Shown here: positions 1-9,483 of the stretch, piece by piece | Numbering within the stretch: the stretch's first letter is position 1 | Layout: every line of letters starts with the position of its first letter | Assembly: GCA_019448385.1 (NCBI GenBank) | Contig: JAGTXO010000025.1 | Span: 372,001 to 436,000 of the forward strand | DNA length: 64,000 nucleotides | Direction: 5' to 3' | From: Diacronema lutheri | Taxonomy: Eukaryota; Haptophyta; Pavlovophyceae; Pavlovales; Pavlovaceae | Notes under the pieces: generated by a model | Database searches by the model: none | The model's input: the letters and a program-made list of their open reading frames with translations, nothing else | What the model was told of the DNA's origin: nothing | Made by a program: the position numbers and the translations under genes

Positions 1-460
1 GCGCGTAGCTTACCAGCAACGCGCCCGCTGCGCCCGCCGGCGGCGGGGCACGCCTCGCCGCGACGAGCAGCGTGAGCGCGCGCAGGTGCATCGTGCGCGG
101 CCGGCCTCGTGGAGCGGCAGCCGCGGTTACGACCCGCGGTTGAGGACGGACTTGAGTCGGAGGCGGACTGTGCGAGCCGGCGTCGTGGCCTCTCTCTGTC
201 GGCGGCCTCGGCACCGCAACGCGACTGTGACGGCGAGGTCGATGGGCTTCCACGCGTGCATCACGCGTGCATCACGCGTGATGCAGCGGGCGCCCCGTTG
301 GCGGTGGTCCGGTTGCCATGGTCCGCGCAGCGGGCGGCCCCCCTCGCCCGCGGCGCGGCGGTGGCCCACCTCCCCCCCCCCCCCCCCCCCCTCCCCTCCC
401 GTCCTCCCCCCCCCCCCCCCCCTCTTGCTGCGACGCTAGTCTACGGCGCACTGACTGGCA
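1..460. other. Left-edge spacer, no supported gene
   Basis: No reading frame here has natural amino-acid composition; the open frames are Arg/Pro/Ala-rich chance frames. It holds a short direct repeat of GCATCACGCGT near 258-280 and two C tracts. Confidence 0.5.
372..422. repeat. Two poly-C tracts
   Basis: Runs of about 20 C (372-391) and 17 C (406-422) separated by a C/T-rich linker. Confidence 0.95.
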
Positions 461-895
461 TCACTCTCTGCCCCGCGCAAACTCGCCGAGATTTGGCCTT
501 GACCAGAAGCCCGCCCGGTTGCCCGTCACGTCCACCATCACGACGGGCGCGCGCAGCTGCTCCAGTGCGGCGGCGAGCGCCGGGTCGGCCTCCTTGACGC
601 CCAGCTCGCGTGCAGCTGCGTGCACGTGCGCCGCGTCCGCGCCGTCGCGCTGCATCGCGAGCAGCCGCTGCAGCTGCAGCTCGTCGAGCCGGCCATGCGC
701 GCTCGCGTCGGCGGTCGACGGTCGGTGCGCGGGCGGGAGCGCATCCTTAGCCTGCCTCTCGATCGCGGCGGCCGATTTGGCGCTCAGCGCATTCATCATC
801 TGCGCAAAGTCGGGCGGCGTCGGGTCCCGCCCATCCGACGAGAGGTGGCGCGTGGCGTGGCGAAGCGACCTGCCGAACATGCGCGCGGCCATCAT
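461..895 (-). CDS. Small putative mitochondrial protein, unknown function
   Basis: An intronless frame of 144 residues; I chose the ATG at 895 because the longer open frame starts at TTG. The N terminus (MMAARMFGRSLRHATRHLSS) is rich in Arg, Ser and hydrophobic residues and lacks acids, which fits a mitochondrial presequence. The remainder is charged and probably helical, with no motif I recognise. Its start codon lies 53 bp from the divergent start of the membrane-protein gene at 949, so the two probably share a promoter region. That it is a gene is inferred from composition, length and the tight divergent layout; it could be a chance frame. Confidence 0.5.
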   Translation of the reverse strand: MMAARMFGRSLRHATRHLSSDGRDPTPPDFAQMMNALSAKSAAAIERQAKDALPPAHRPSTADASAHGRLDELQLQRLLAMQRDGADAAHVHAAARELGVKEADPALAAALEQLRAPVVMVDVTGNRAGFWSRPNLGEFARGRE

Positions 896-948
896 TTCCA
901 CCCTCAAACTTGCGGAACAGGAATTAGTACTCCGGCCACGCCTTCGTC

Positions 949-2044
949 ATGCCCGTCTTGACGCGCGGCAAGAAATCCGAGGTGGACCTACCGCCGTCGG
1001 TGCCGGTACTGTACGAGGGCAAGACGAAGAATGTCGCCGTTGCGCCGGGCATGTCGACCGAGGCGCTCGCGAAGAGCTTGCAGCACGTCTTCAAGGCGGA
1101 GCTTAAGAAGGCGTACGGCTTGGTGCCGCACGAGGTGCTCGGCGTGTCCTTCAAGAACGAGAATGAAGAGGACGAGCTGATAATGCTCGACGTGCTCTCG
1201 CGCGCGCCGTCAATCATCCACGCCGCGTCCAGCGCGAAGATCGAGCTTGTCGTCACGCCCGACAAGCCCAAGACGGAGAGGCCAATCGACCTGCTCTCAA
1301 AGGCGATTGCATCGCTGCAGATGCCGCTCTTCACATGCGCGCTGGTCTGCGTCCTGCGCAGCTTCGTCGTCCGCCCGTTCCTCCGCGCGCTCTACAGGAC
1401 CGGCCCGTCGTACCGCCTCGGCATCGGCACCGTCGGCTTCTGGGAGGGCGCTCCGCTCTCAGTCATCTGCGCAAACTTGACGGGCACGCAGGACGCCACC
1501 TTTTGGGAGAAGAACCGGCGGCAGGTGCGCCGAGGCGCGCGCCGGCCCGCCGGCGCGCAGGTCGAGCGTCGCGACGCCCGCCGCGCACGCGCCACCGACC
1601 ACTCCGCACGGCCGCACGGCCGCGCGGCCGTGTGCCCCTTTCCCCCATTGCCCCACCCGCGCCGCCCTCCCCGTGCGCCGGCAGTGCGTCTCGATCTTTG
1701 CGCAGAAGGAGGAGGGCTTCTTGATCGCGGTGGAGACGCTCGCGCTGCTCGCTTTTATCTGGAAATACCGCGCGCCGCTCAACGCGGGCATCACGTCGCG
1801 GCTGCTCAACTTGTACGTGTCGTTCGCGGCGGTTCTCGCCGAGCGGCTGAGCGGCGCAGTCGTCTCCGCCGAGAAGGGGACCAAGGACTTTGTGCACGGA
1901 TACGCGCACGGCCCGGCTGAGCAGCTGAGCACGAAGCTGACCAAGCTGTGCGCCGAGTACAAGCACGCCATCCTCGGCGTGCTCGCGCTCGTGCTCGGCG
2001 CGCTCTTCCTCTTCTTTGGCCCGCTCAGCCCACTGCCACTTTGA
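949..2044 (+). CDS. Unrecognised three-pass membrane protein, two exons
   Basis: Exons 949-1524 and 1685-2044 are joined over a 160-nt GT-AG intron (donor GTGCGC, acceptor GGCAG, phase 0), giving 311 residues. Splicing is required: the second half lies in another frame and continues smoothly after residue 192. Residues 1-100 look like a soluble alpha/beta domain. Hydrophobic segments follow near residues 125-145 (LFTCALVCVLRSFVVRPFLR), about 200-215 and at the C terminus (about 287-307, AILGVLALVLGALFLFFGPL), the last with the layout of a tail anchor. I do not recognise the family. The gene ends 21 bp before a 45-nt poly-C tract that separates it from the convergent glucanase gene. Confidence 0.75.
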
Positions 2045-2064
2045 GGGTCCTTCCCGCACTCCCC

Positions 2065-2065
<1 letters not shown>

Positions 2066-2110
<45 letters not shown>
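2066..2110. repeat. 45-nt poly-C tract
   Basis: Uninterrupted C run between the convergent ends of the membrane-protein gene and the GH5 gene, followed by ACCCC repeats. Confidence 0.95.
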
Positions 2111-2157
2111 ACCCCACCCCACCCCTCTCCTCAGTGTGACGCTCTTCCAGCGTGAAC

Positions 2158-3687
2158 TCAGTGCGTCTCGGTCTCTGCCTCCGTGTCGCTGTCGGTGTCA
2201 CGTTCCGCAACATGGGAGGGCGCGCTCCACTGCGACGGTACGATCCAGCCTCGGTTGAGCGAGACGTTGTAGCCCCACTGGGCCTGCTCGCCGCTCACGC
2301 AACCCGGCCCGCGCACGGCCGAGAGGACGGGCGCGTTCCACGACCAGAACGCGCCGCCGAGCCGCGGCTGCACGTCGGAGCGGGCGGCGCGCGAGATGCC
2401 TCGGATCTGGTTGGTGGCGAAGCGCTGCAGCGTCGCGTTCTGCGCACTCGGTGTGAGCGCGCCAAATTCGTCACCAACCGCCGTGCCCCATCCGGGCAGC
2501 CGGAGCGACCACTCGCCAACAAAGACGGGCCGACCCGTCACCTGCGTGAGCAGCGACTGCACCCACACGAGCGTGCCCGTCACGGTGGCGAGCGACGTGT
2601 CGGCGAGCTGCTGCGGCAGGAACGCGTAGTATATATGCAAGTCAAAGATGATGTTTGCGAAGCCGCGCGCGGGCGTCAGCTGCACGTTGAAGACGCGCCA
2701 CGCATCCGTCGCGATCGCGAGGAGGCCGCGCTCGGAGAAGAGGTTGATTACGACCGCGACGCGCGACGCGGGCATGTGCTCGCGGATCGCGCGGATCGCC
2801 TTCTCATAAAAGGGAAGGAGCGTGTCCACCGGTAGCTCGGGCTCGTTGACGAGCCCAAGCGCAATCACGTTTTGCGCCGCCGCGTAGCGCTGCGCGAGCG
2901 TGCGCAGGATCTCGACTGACGCGCTTGCGTTGAACGAGCTGGGCGTCCACGCATGATCCTGAGAGCCGGTGGTCTGTGCGCCGGACTGGCCGCCGGGCGC
3001 GCCGTGCAGCTCGAGGACGACCGACAGGCCGGAGGCGCCAGCCCATCGAACTGCGTCGTCGACATGGCGCAAGCCCGCGCCTTGGTGAAAGCCGACGTCA
3101 CGCGGGAGGACGGCTGGGTCGACGATCCAGTAGCCGATTGGGAGCCGCACGCTGTTGACGCCACGCGCGCGCAGCAGCGCAAAGTCGCCCTGCGTGACGT
3201 ACGCGTCGCGGAATACGTCGATTTTGCTCAGCTCGCCGCGCGCGCGCAGCTCGATCGTGAGCGTCAGCTCGGACGTGGCCGTGCTGCACGCGGTGCCGTT
3301 GTACGGCGACTCGACGCGCCCGCAGCAAGTGGTGTTGACGTAGGCGTTGCCACCGACGAGCCAGCGCTCCATCAGCAGCCAGCCGCCGAGGTTGACGCCA
3401 CGCAGCTCGGCGTAACGCGCCGCCCACGCGCGCGCGTCTGGGTCGTTCACGCACCACGGCGCGCTGCGCAGGTCCGACGAGGCTGCGAGCGCGTCGCCGT
3501 CATCCGTGCATGCCGCACGAACCTCATGGATCGCGCGCAACGTGGGCCACTCCAAGAATTTGCGCACGTGCTCAGCACATCCAGCGCGGCCCTGACGGCC
3601 GGCCAGACCAATGAGGGTGAGCAGGCTCGTGCACGCGAGGACGGCGAGGCACGGGCCGGAGGACGGGTGGGCCTTGAGCAGAGCCAT
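2158..3687 (-). CDS. GH5-family exo-beta-1,3-glucanase-like protein, secreted or anchored
   Basis: Intronless, 509 residues from the ATG at 3687. I chose this start because a hydrophobic signal or anchor (about residues 12-27) follows directly, whereas upstream in-frame sequence is low-quality. The core has typical exo-glucanase (yeast EXG1-type, GH5) signatures: a RGVNLGGWLLME motif, SVRLPIGYW, LELHGAPGGQSG, the acid/base Glu in NEP (about E283) and the nucleophile Glu in VGEWS (about E392). The family releases glucose from beta-1,3-glucans at the wall or in the secretory path. Several N-x-S/T sites are present. The C-terminal tail is a run of acidic/Ser/Thr residues. It lies about 6 kb from two beta-1,3-glucan synthase genes, suggesting but not proving a shared substrate. 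Confidence 0.85.
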   Translation of the reverse strand: MALLKAHPSSGPCLAVLACTSLLTLIGLAGRQGRAGCAEHVRKFLEWPTLRAIHEVRAACTDDGDALAASSDLRSAPWCVNDPDARAWAARYAELRGVNLGGWLLMERWLVGGNAYVNTTCCGRVESPYNGTACSTATSELTLTIELRARGELSKIDVFRDAYVTQGDFALLRARGVNSVRLPIGYWIVDPAVLPRDVGFHQGAGLRHVDDAVRWAGASGLSVVLELHGAPGGQSGAQTTGSQDHAWTPSSFNASASVEILRTLAQRYAAAQNVIALGLVNEPELPVDTLLPFYEKAIRAIREHMPASRVAVVINLFSERGLLAIATDAWRVFNVQLTPARGFANIIFDLHIYYAFLPQQLADTSLATVTGTLVWVQSLLTQVTGRPVFVGEWSLRLPGWGTAVGDEFGALTPSAQNATLQRFATNQIRGISRAARSDVQPRLGGAFWSWNAPVLSAVRGPGCVSGEQAQWGYNVSLNRGWIVPSQWSAPSHVAERDTDSDTEAETETH

Positions 3688-4346
3688 TTTTTTGGGTCCT
3701 CTTCGATGTATTTTTGGCGTTCGTATGGTTCGGCGCCACGTGCGCCATTTTTGGCACGCGGACGGGGAGTGGACGCGGCTGGGCGCCGCGCTTCTGAGGG
3801 CCGAGAAGGCTGGCGAAGCGCCGTCGCACGCCGCCTGCATGGCGTGTGCCGCGCTTTCGGCTGGTCGGGCGTGACGGTTCGCGGCCCCACTCGTAGCCGC
3901 GCGCGCGCCCAGCGGAGAGATCTGGATGGCCATTTGCCGCGCGGCGGCACGTCGCCGTAGCCCTCGCGCGAGGGGCCACACTCGCGCGGGTCGAGCGCGG
4001 TGCACAAGCCTGGCACCAGACGGACCAGCACGGCGCGACGAGCTCATCGCCAACGAGCAACGCATGTTCGCACAGCTTGCCCGCGAGCGACGCGGCGCGT
4101 GCGAGCATGTCGATGCGCAACCGCGCGAAGAGCGCCGGCGGCTCTGGGTGCGGCGCGGCGCGGCGCGGCTTGGCGCGCGGGGGAAGGAGGGAGGAAGCGG
4201 GGTGGAGCGGTGCCGTTGCACGCCGACGGCTGATTGCTCCGCAACGATGGCGGCGGTTTTGACGTAAACGATTAATCATTGAAGGGACCTACACCGAAGT
4301 CCAAACTGGGATCCGCGTGAACGTCGAGCACGGGGCGGGCGCGTGC
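3688..4346. promoter_or_regulatory. Divergent spacer between GH5 and zinc-finger genes
   Basis: About 660 bp without a supported gene. T-rich patches lie just upstream of the glucanase start (3686-3715), and an AT-rich patch GATTAATCATT at about 4270-4280 lies about 70 bp before the zinc-finger ATG. These are the only AT-rich stretches nearby and are candidate promoter elements; no TATA box is certain. Confidence 0.4.
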
Positions 4347-5735
4347 ATGGACGACGCGCCGGTCTTGCCACTGGCGCTCTGGGCGTGCTCCGACGCGCCG
4401 ACGGCGTGCGCCCTGCCAAGGTTTGGGAATGCCGCGATGTTCAGCGCTCTGCCCGAGTGGATATCGCCGCAGCTTGCGGCGCCGCCACCGCCGGCGCGCG
4501 CCGCGCACACGGCGACTCGGCCGCCGGTCACGCTGAACGACGCAGACAAGACGCCCGTGAGAGAGCACGCGTACGTATGCGACGTGTGCCGCAAGACCTT
4601 CAAGCGCGAAACGAACCTGATGTTCCACATGGCCACCCACCGCAGCCGCGTCATCGACGCGGCGACGGGCATCGCCGTCGACCAGAAATGGGATGCGCCA
4701 ACCTCATGCTCGTGCTGCTCGCGCGTGTTTGCGACCAAGTACCAGGCGAAGAAGCACTTCTTGCGGAAGCACTTTGTAGGCGAGAAGATGTACGCCTGCG
4801 ACATTTGCAAGGTCAAGGCCTTCGCGGTCAAGGAGGACTGGTCGATGCACACCAAATCGTGCGGTCGCTTGTTCCCGTGCGCGTGCGGTCTGCGCCTCCG
4901 CTCGCAGGCGACACTCAAGCGGCACTGCAGGTCGAGCGGTGACGGGCACGCGCCCGTGCCGCTCGACGGCGCGCTGCTCGACCTCGCCGCCGACGGCACC
5001 ACCCGCCCGCACGCCGGCCGCGCGCCGCAGCCGCGCGCGCGCCCGCCGGCCAAGGCCGGCGCGCATGCGATTGGCTCTGAGGTTGGCCCGCCCTTCTTCT
5101 CGTCCCACGCGGGTGGGGAGGAGGTGGGGGAGGAGGAGAGCGACTTTGAGGGCGGCGACGATGACGAGGACGACGAGGACGGCGATGACGGCGCATGGCC
5201 CGCCTGGCCGCCGCTCCTGCCCGACGCGCCCTCTACCCTGTCGTGCGACGGTGACGTGTCGCGCGCCTCCTTCGAGACGCGCGCGCATCAGCCGAACTCA
5301 GCCGGCGGTGGCGGATGCGCGCGCTCGACGACGACCGAGGCCACCGCCGCCACCGCCGCCACCGACTGCACCGACTGCACCGCCCCCGTCGGCACAGTCC
5401 CGGGCACGCCGCCGCCCCCTTTCATCATGCCTGCACAGCTGCCATTGAGCAAGGCTGCGCGACACGCCGTCGCAGGCGGTGCGCCCGAGCCCGGCGCGCG
5501 CAAGCGCAAGGGCGCGCCCGTGGACGATGTGGCGCAGCTTGTGACGCGACAAACGCCCTCGCCGTCCGCCATCGCTGGCGCGCCGCTTCCCGCCTTTTTC
5601 TTTGGCGAGATGTGGGCAGCCGGAGCCGTGCAGCCGCCGATGCCGCCGATGCCGGCACCTCCGCCCTTCCAGATGCCGGCGTGCGACGACGCGCAGCTGC
5701 TCAGCCTCTTTGCCTTCTTTTCCGGCGCGACCTGA
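4347..5735 (+). CDS. IDD-like C2H2/C2HC zinc-finger protein
   Basis: Intronless, 462 residues from the first ATG (the open frame extends upstream only to a GTG). Four zinc fingers lie near residues 78-200 in the order and spacing of plant INDETERMINATE DOMAIN proteins: a C2H2 finger (YVCDVCRKTFKRETNLMFHM), a second C2H2 with KKHFLRKH, a C2HC finger (CDICKVKAFAVKEDWSMHTKSC), and a last finger with the C-x-C spacing (PCACGLRLRSQ). IDD proteins are DNA-binding transcription factors, so a nuclear regulatory role is inferred. The C-terminal half is low complexity, with an acidic Asp/Glu block near residues 263-290 and Pro/Ala-rich stretches that could be activation regions. The family was described mainly from land plants and their algal relatives, so this match deserves a search. 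Confidence 0.75.
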   Translation: MDDAPVLPLALWACSDAPTACALPRFGNAAMFSALPEWISPQLAAPPPPARAAHTATRPPVTLNDADKTPVREHAYVCDVCRKTFKRETNLMFHMATHRSRVIDAATGIAVDQKWDAPTSCSCCSRVFATKYQAKKHFLRKHFVGEKMYACDICKVKAFAVKEDWSMHTKSCGRLFPCACGLRLRSQATLKRHCRSSGDGHAPVPLDGALLDLAADGTTRPHAGRAPQPRARPPAKAGAHAIGSEVGPPFFSSHAGGEEVGEEESDFEGGDDDEDDEDGDDGAWPAWPPLLPDAPSTLSCDGDVSRASFETRAHQPNSAGGGGCARSTTTEATAATAATDCTDCTAPVGTVPGTPPPPFIMPAQLPLSKAARHAVAGGAPEPGARKRKGAPVDDVAQLVTRQTPSPSAIAGAPLPAFFFGEMWAAGAVQPPMPPMPAPPPFQMPACDDAQLLSLFAFFSGAT

Positions 5736-6091
5736 GTCGCAAGGCAGCCGGTCAAGCGCGGCCGCGTGTGCGCGGCTTGCTGCAGCCGGCAGCGCTCGCC
5801 GAACGCGCACGCCGGCGCGAACCCCCCCCCCCCCCCCCCCCCCCCTCAAACAAGCACCCGCTCCCTGTCCCGGCCTAGGCACGCCACAGCCCGCCGTTCG
5901 TGGCTGGTCTCGCACGCCGCCAGCGTCCTCTTGCCTTCTGCGCACACCGCACACGTGTGGATGTCCTTGCCCAACCTGTGTCCCAGTGTCAGTGAATTGA
6001 ATGAGTTCCCCTTTGCCCTGCTCCCCCCCGCACCCTCCTGACTCTTGACGTCGTCGCTTCACCAGTCTGCCCCCTATATGCGGCGCGAGGC
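5736..6091. other. Convergent spacer with poly-C tract
   Basis: 356 bp between the stop codons of the zinc-finger and GSA genes. Contains a 25-nt C run (5822-5846) and nothing else I can support. Confidence 0.6.
5822..5846. repeat. 25-nt poly-C tract
   Basis: Uninterrupted C run in a convergent spacer. Confidence 0.95.
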
Positions 6092-7947
6092 TCAAATGAT
6101 CTTGAAGACCTCGCGCGCGGCCGCGATGGTCTTGTCAATGTCCTCCTCGGTGTGCGCCGTCGACATGAAGCCCGCCTCGTACTGCGAGGGCGCGAGGTAG
6201 ACGCCGCGCTCGAGCATCGCGCGGTGCCAGCGCGCAAACTTGGCCGTGTCCGATTTGGTCGCGTCCTCAAAGTTCTTGACGGGGCCCTTGCAGAAGAAGA
6301 TGCCAAACATCCCCGAGACGTTGCCGCCGCACATATCGTGCCCCTCAGCGCGGCCCGCGGCGAGGATGCCGGCGATCAGCCTCTCGGAAAGCGCCGTGAG
6401 CTTCTCGTACGTGCCTGCGCGACGCGGGCGCCGCACGCCACGGACGGGCGGACGGGCGGACGGACGGGCGGGCGCGGCGTGAGGCCGCATGTGACCGCCA
6501 TGCAATTTTGCGCGCGAGATTCCGCGAGGCTCAAGCGCAAACTCAAACAGGGGTTGTCGCTGTGCGCGGCCTCTCACCCTTGGGCGAGGGCGCAGGCGTG
6601 GCCGCTGGGTCGCGACGCCACGCTGCCCTCGAGGCGCGGGGGCGGGGCGGGGCGGGACGCTGGCGCCGCGGGCGCACGGCGCGCGAGCAGCCCGCGCGCG
6701 GCGCGCGGCGCGCGGCGCGCACCGGGCTTCTGCAGCCGCTCGAGCGTCTTAATGCCGGCGGTCATCGCGAGCGGGTTGCCGGAGAGCGTGCCCGCCTGAT
6801 ACATGGGGCCAGCGGGCGCGACCATCTCCATGATGTCCTTGCGCCCGCCGTACGCGCCGACGGGCAGGCCGCCGCCAATCACCTTGCCCATCGTGGTCAG
6901 GTCGGGCGTGATGCCGTAGTACTTCTGCGCGCAGCCGTACGAGATGCGGAAGCCCGTCATCACCTCGTCGAAGCAGAGGAGCGCGCCGTGCTTGGTCGTG
7001 AGCTCGCGCAGGCCGGCGAGGAACGCCGGGTCGGGCGCGATGAACCCAGAGTTGCCCACGACCGGCTCAAGGATGACGCCCGCAATCTCGCCCGGGTTGG
7101 CATCGAAGATCGCCTCGACCGACTTGAGATCGTTGTACTTCGCGCACAGCGTCGATTTGGTCGCGCCCTGCGGCACGCCCGGCGAGTCCGGCAGGCCGAG
7201 CGTCGCGACGCCCGAGCCGGCCTGCACAAGGAATGAGTCCGCATGGCCGTGGTAGCAGCCCTCGAACTTGATCAGCTTCTCGCGCTTGGTGTACGCGCGC
7301 ATCAGTCGCAGCACGCCCATGCACGCCTCTGTCCCCGAGTTTGTGAAGCGCACCATCTCGACGGACGGGACGGCGTCGATGACCATCTTTGCGAGCACGT
7401 TCTCGAGCGCGCTCGGCGCGCCAAACGACGTGCCCTTGTCGATCACCTTCTTGAGCGCCGCGAGGACCTCGTCGTCCGCGTGCCCAATGATTGCCGGGCC
7501 CCACGAGCCGACGTAGTCGATGTACTTGTTGTTGTCAACGTCCCACGCGTACGCGCCCTTCACGCGGTCAAACACGACCGGGTCACCGCCGACCGACTTA
7601 AATGCGCGGACGGGCGAGCTTACGCCGCCGGGCATGAGGGTCTTCGCCTCGTTAAAGCACGCGTTCGACTTGGTCGTCGTGAACGGCTCGGTCGCCACCG
7701 CTCGCGCCGCCGAGCGCTGCACGCGGCTGCTCGCTGCGCGCGTCGGGCGCGCGGCGGCGGAGCCGCGCGCATGCGCGCGCGCGCGCCGCGCGGCGCGGGT
7801 GACGGGCGAGCGCGGAGCGCGTGAGCGGCGCAACGACAAGTGGCCAATGGCCCCGCGCGCCGCACGGGCGGCGCGGCGCCCGCGCGCACCCGCAGCGCCG
7901 TGCGGGCCGGTGAACGACGACGAGAGCAGCACGGCGGAGAGCCACAT
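6092..7947 (-). CDS. GSA: Glutamate-1-semialdehyde 2,1-aminomutase, plastid
   Basis: Exons 7947-6723 and 6414-6092 are joined over a 308-nt intron (donor GTGCGC, acceptor GCGCAG), restoring the conserved join KPG-TYE; 515 residues. The enzyme converts glutamate-1-semialdehyde to 5-aminolevulinate, the committed tetrapyrrole precursor, in the plastid. Diagnostic motifs include [56 protein letters not shown] and the PLP lysine in [10 protein letters not shown] (about K355). The first 85 residues precede the mature domain: a hydrophobic signal-like start ([14 protein letters not shown]) and then an Arg/Ala/Ser-rich segment without acids, which fits the bipartite presequence of a secondary red plastid. 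The intron is GC-rich and translates to Arg-rich nonsense. It shares a 56-bp divergent spacer with the methyltransferase gene. Confidence 0.95.
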
Positions 7948-8003
7948 GGCGATATGGCACGAGCGTGTTCGTATGCAATAATACGCTTAATTGCCGCCTC
8001 ACG
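7948..8003. promoter_or_regulatory. 56-bp bidirectional promoter region
   Basis: The GSA ATG (minus strand, 7947) and methyltransferase ATG (plus strand, 8004) are only 56 bp apart. The spacer is AT-richer than its flanks (GTATGCAATAATACGCTTAA). Both 5' UTRs and promoters must overlap here or lie inside the neighbouring gene. Confidence 0.6.
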
Positions 8004-9359
8004 ATGGCGACGCGGAGGCGGCTGATGCGCGAGTTCGTGCACGACTGCCTCTACGCGCGCTCGGGGTACTTCAGCTCGCCGTCGGAGCGTGTGTACCACC
8101 CACCTGCACCCGTGCGCTTCGGCGCGCTCATCGGCGAGGCCGACTGGCGGCGAACACAAGCCGAGCTCGTCTCGCGCGCGAGCGCCGGCTTCCTTACGCC
8201 GGTCGAGTACTTCCAGCCGTGGTACGCGCGCGCGCTCGGCCGGTACGTCGTCGGCGAGCATCTGCGCGAGGCCGCGCGCGCTGGGCTTGAGGGTGCACCC
8301 GCGCACCCGCTCCGCATCGTCGAGATGGGCGGCGGCAACGGCACGTGCGCGGCGGGGCTTCTCGGGTGGCTGCGTGACGAGTACCCATCGCTCTACGATT
8401 CGTGCAGCTACGAGCTGGTCGAGATCAGCCCGGCGATGGCCGAGCGGCAGTCGCATCGTCTGCGCGAGGCCGGCATCGACACCGACCGTTACGTCGTACA
8501 CAACACGTCGGCCATCGACTGGGCGCGACGCGGCGCCCGCGAGCGCGCGCCGTGCGCGCCCGCCGGCGGCGACGGCGGCGCGGGCGACGCGGCGCCGGCC
8601 GCGACGCCGTGCTTCATCCTTGGGCTCGAGCTGCTCGACAACCTGCCGCACGACCTCGTGCGGTGGACTGCGCGTGGGCTCGAGCAGGCGGTTGTCGTGC
8701 CGCGCGCCGCCGCCGGCGAGGCGAGCGGCGGAAACGACGCGTCCTGGGACGCGTTCGAGCAGCAGTGGGAGCCGCTCGCCGACGCGCGCCTGCGTTGGAT
8801 CGCCGACCTGCTCAAGCTTGACTCGCGCGCCGCATGGCGCGCAGCCGCGCTCTCGCGCGCGCGCGCGCACCCGGGCCTGGACGTTCTGCGTCCGGCGCGG
8901 GCGGGCGCGGCATGGCTATCGGCGGTCGGCGCGACGAGGCCGAGTCTGTGGGTGCCCACGTCCGCCGCGCTCCTCATTGACGGCCTGATCCGCTCCGAGC
9001 CCGCCCATCGACTCGTGCTCGCTGATTTTGATTGGCTGACGCCGCAGCCGGGCGGCGCGCTGCTCGCGCCCGTCGTGCAGAGCAGGGCGGGCGCGAGCAC
9101 CCTCGACCGGGGCGGGCGCGTGCTCGAGGCGAGCGACGGCGAGTGCGACGTCTTCTACCCGACCGACTTCCCGATGCTCGCGCGGCTCTACGAGGCGCTT
9201 GGCGGCGCGCGCGCGCGCGTCGTCAAGTCGCGTGCTTTCATGCGCGAGCACGCCGAGCTCGAGTGCGCGGAAACGCGCTCCGGGTACAACCCGCTCGTCG
9301 AGGACTTTTCCAACACGGCGCTGCTCCTAGGCGAGGCGCGCGCCGCGCCGTGTGCCTGA
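8004..9359 (+). CDS. MidA/NDUFAF7-family SAM-dependent methyltransferase-like protein
   Basis: Intronless, 451 residues from the ATG at 8004; an upstream in-frame GTG at 7965 is not a likely start. It resembles the DUF185 family (COG1565). Family signatures are the N-terminal block REFVHDCLYARSGYFSS, then FLTPVEYFQPWYARALGRYV, the SAM-binding glycine motif VEMGGGNGTCAAG, YELVEISPAM, and GLELLDNLPHDL in the place of the NEFFDALP motif. NDUFAF7 methylates an arginine of complex I during assembly; this protein has a variant glycine motif (MGGGNGT rather than LGPGRGT) and may belong to the separate plant/algal paralog whose substrate is unknown. No clear targeting peptide is visible. Confidence 0.8.
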   Translation: MATRRRLMREFVHDCLYARSGYFSSPSERVYHPPAPVRFGALIGEADWRRTQAELVSRASAGFLTPVEYFQPWYARALGRYVVGEHLREAARAGLEGAPAHPLRIVEMGGGNGTCAAGLLGWLRDEYPSLYDSCSYELVEISPAMAERQSHRLREAGIDTDRYVVHNTSAIDWARRGARERAPCAPAGGDGGAGDAAPAATPCFILGLELLDNLPHDLVRWTARGLEQAVVVPRAAAGEASGGNDASWDAFEQQWEPLADARLRWIADLLKLDSRAAWRAAALSRARAHPGLDVLRPARAGAAWLSAVGATRPSLWVPTSAALLIDGLIRSEPAHRLVLADFDWLTPQPGGALLAPVVQSRAGASTLDRGGRVLEASDGECDVFYPTDFPMLARLYEALGGARARVVKSRAFMREHAELECAETRSGYNPLVEDFSNTALLLGEARAAPCA

Positions 9360-9483
9360 CGTTGTTGCGAGCCACTCGTTTTGAGGGGCCCGGGCATGTG
9401 GGTGGGGAGGGGGACAGGCGACAGGTCAAGGCCGACATCGCTCGTGGAGGGGGACACAAAGTGGCGCGATCGTAACAGAAACG

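Noticed and set aside
7965-8003. Upstream GTG start for the MidA-like methyltransferase
   Set aside because: Not an ATG; the ATG at 8004 keeps the whole conserved domain.
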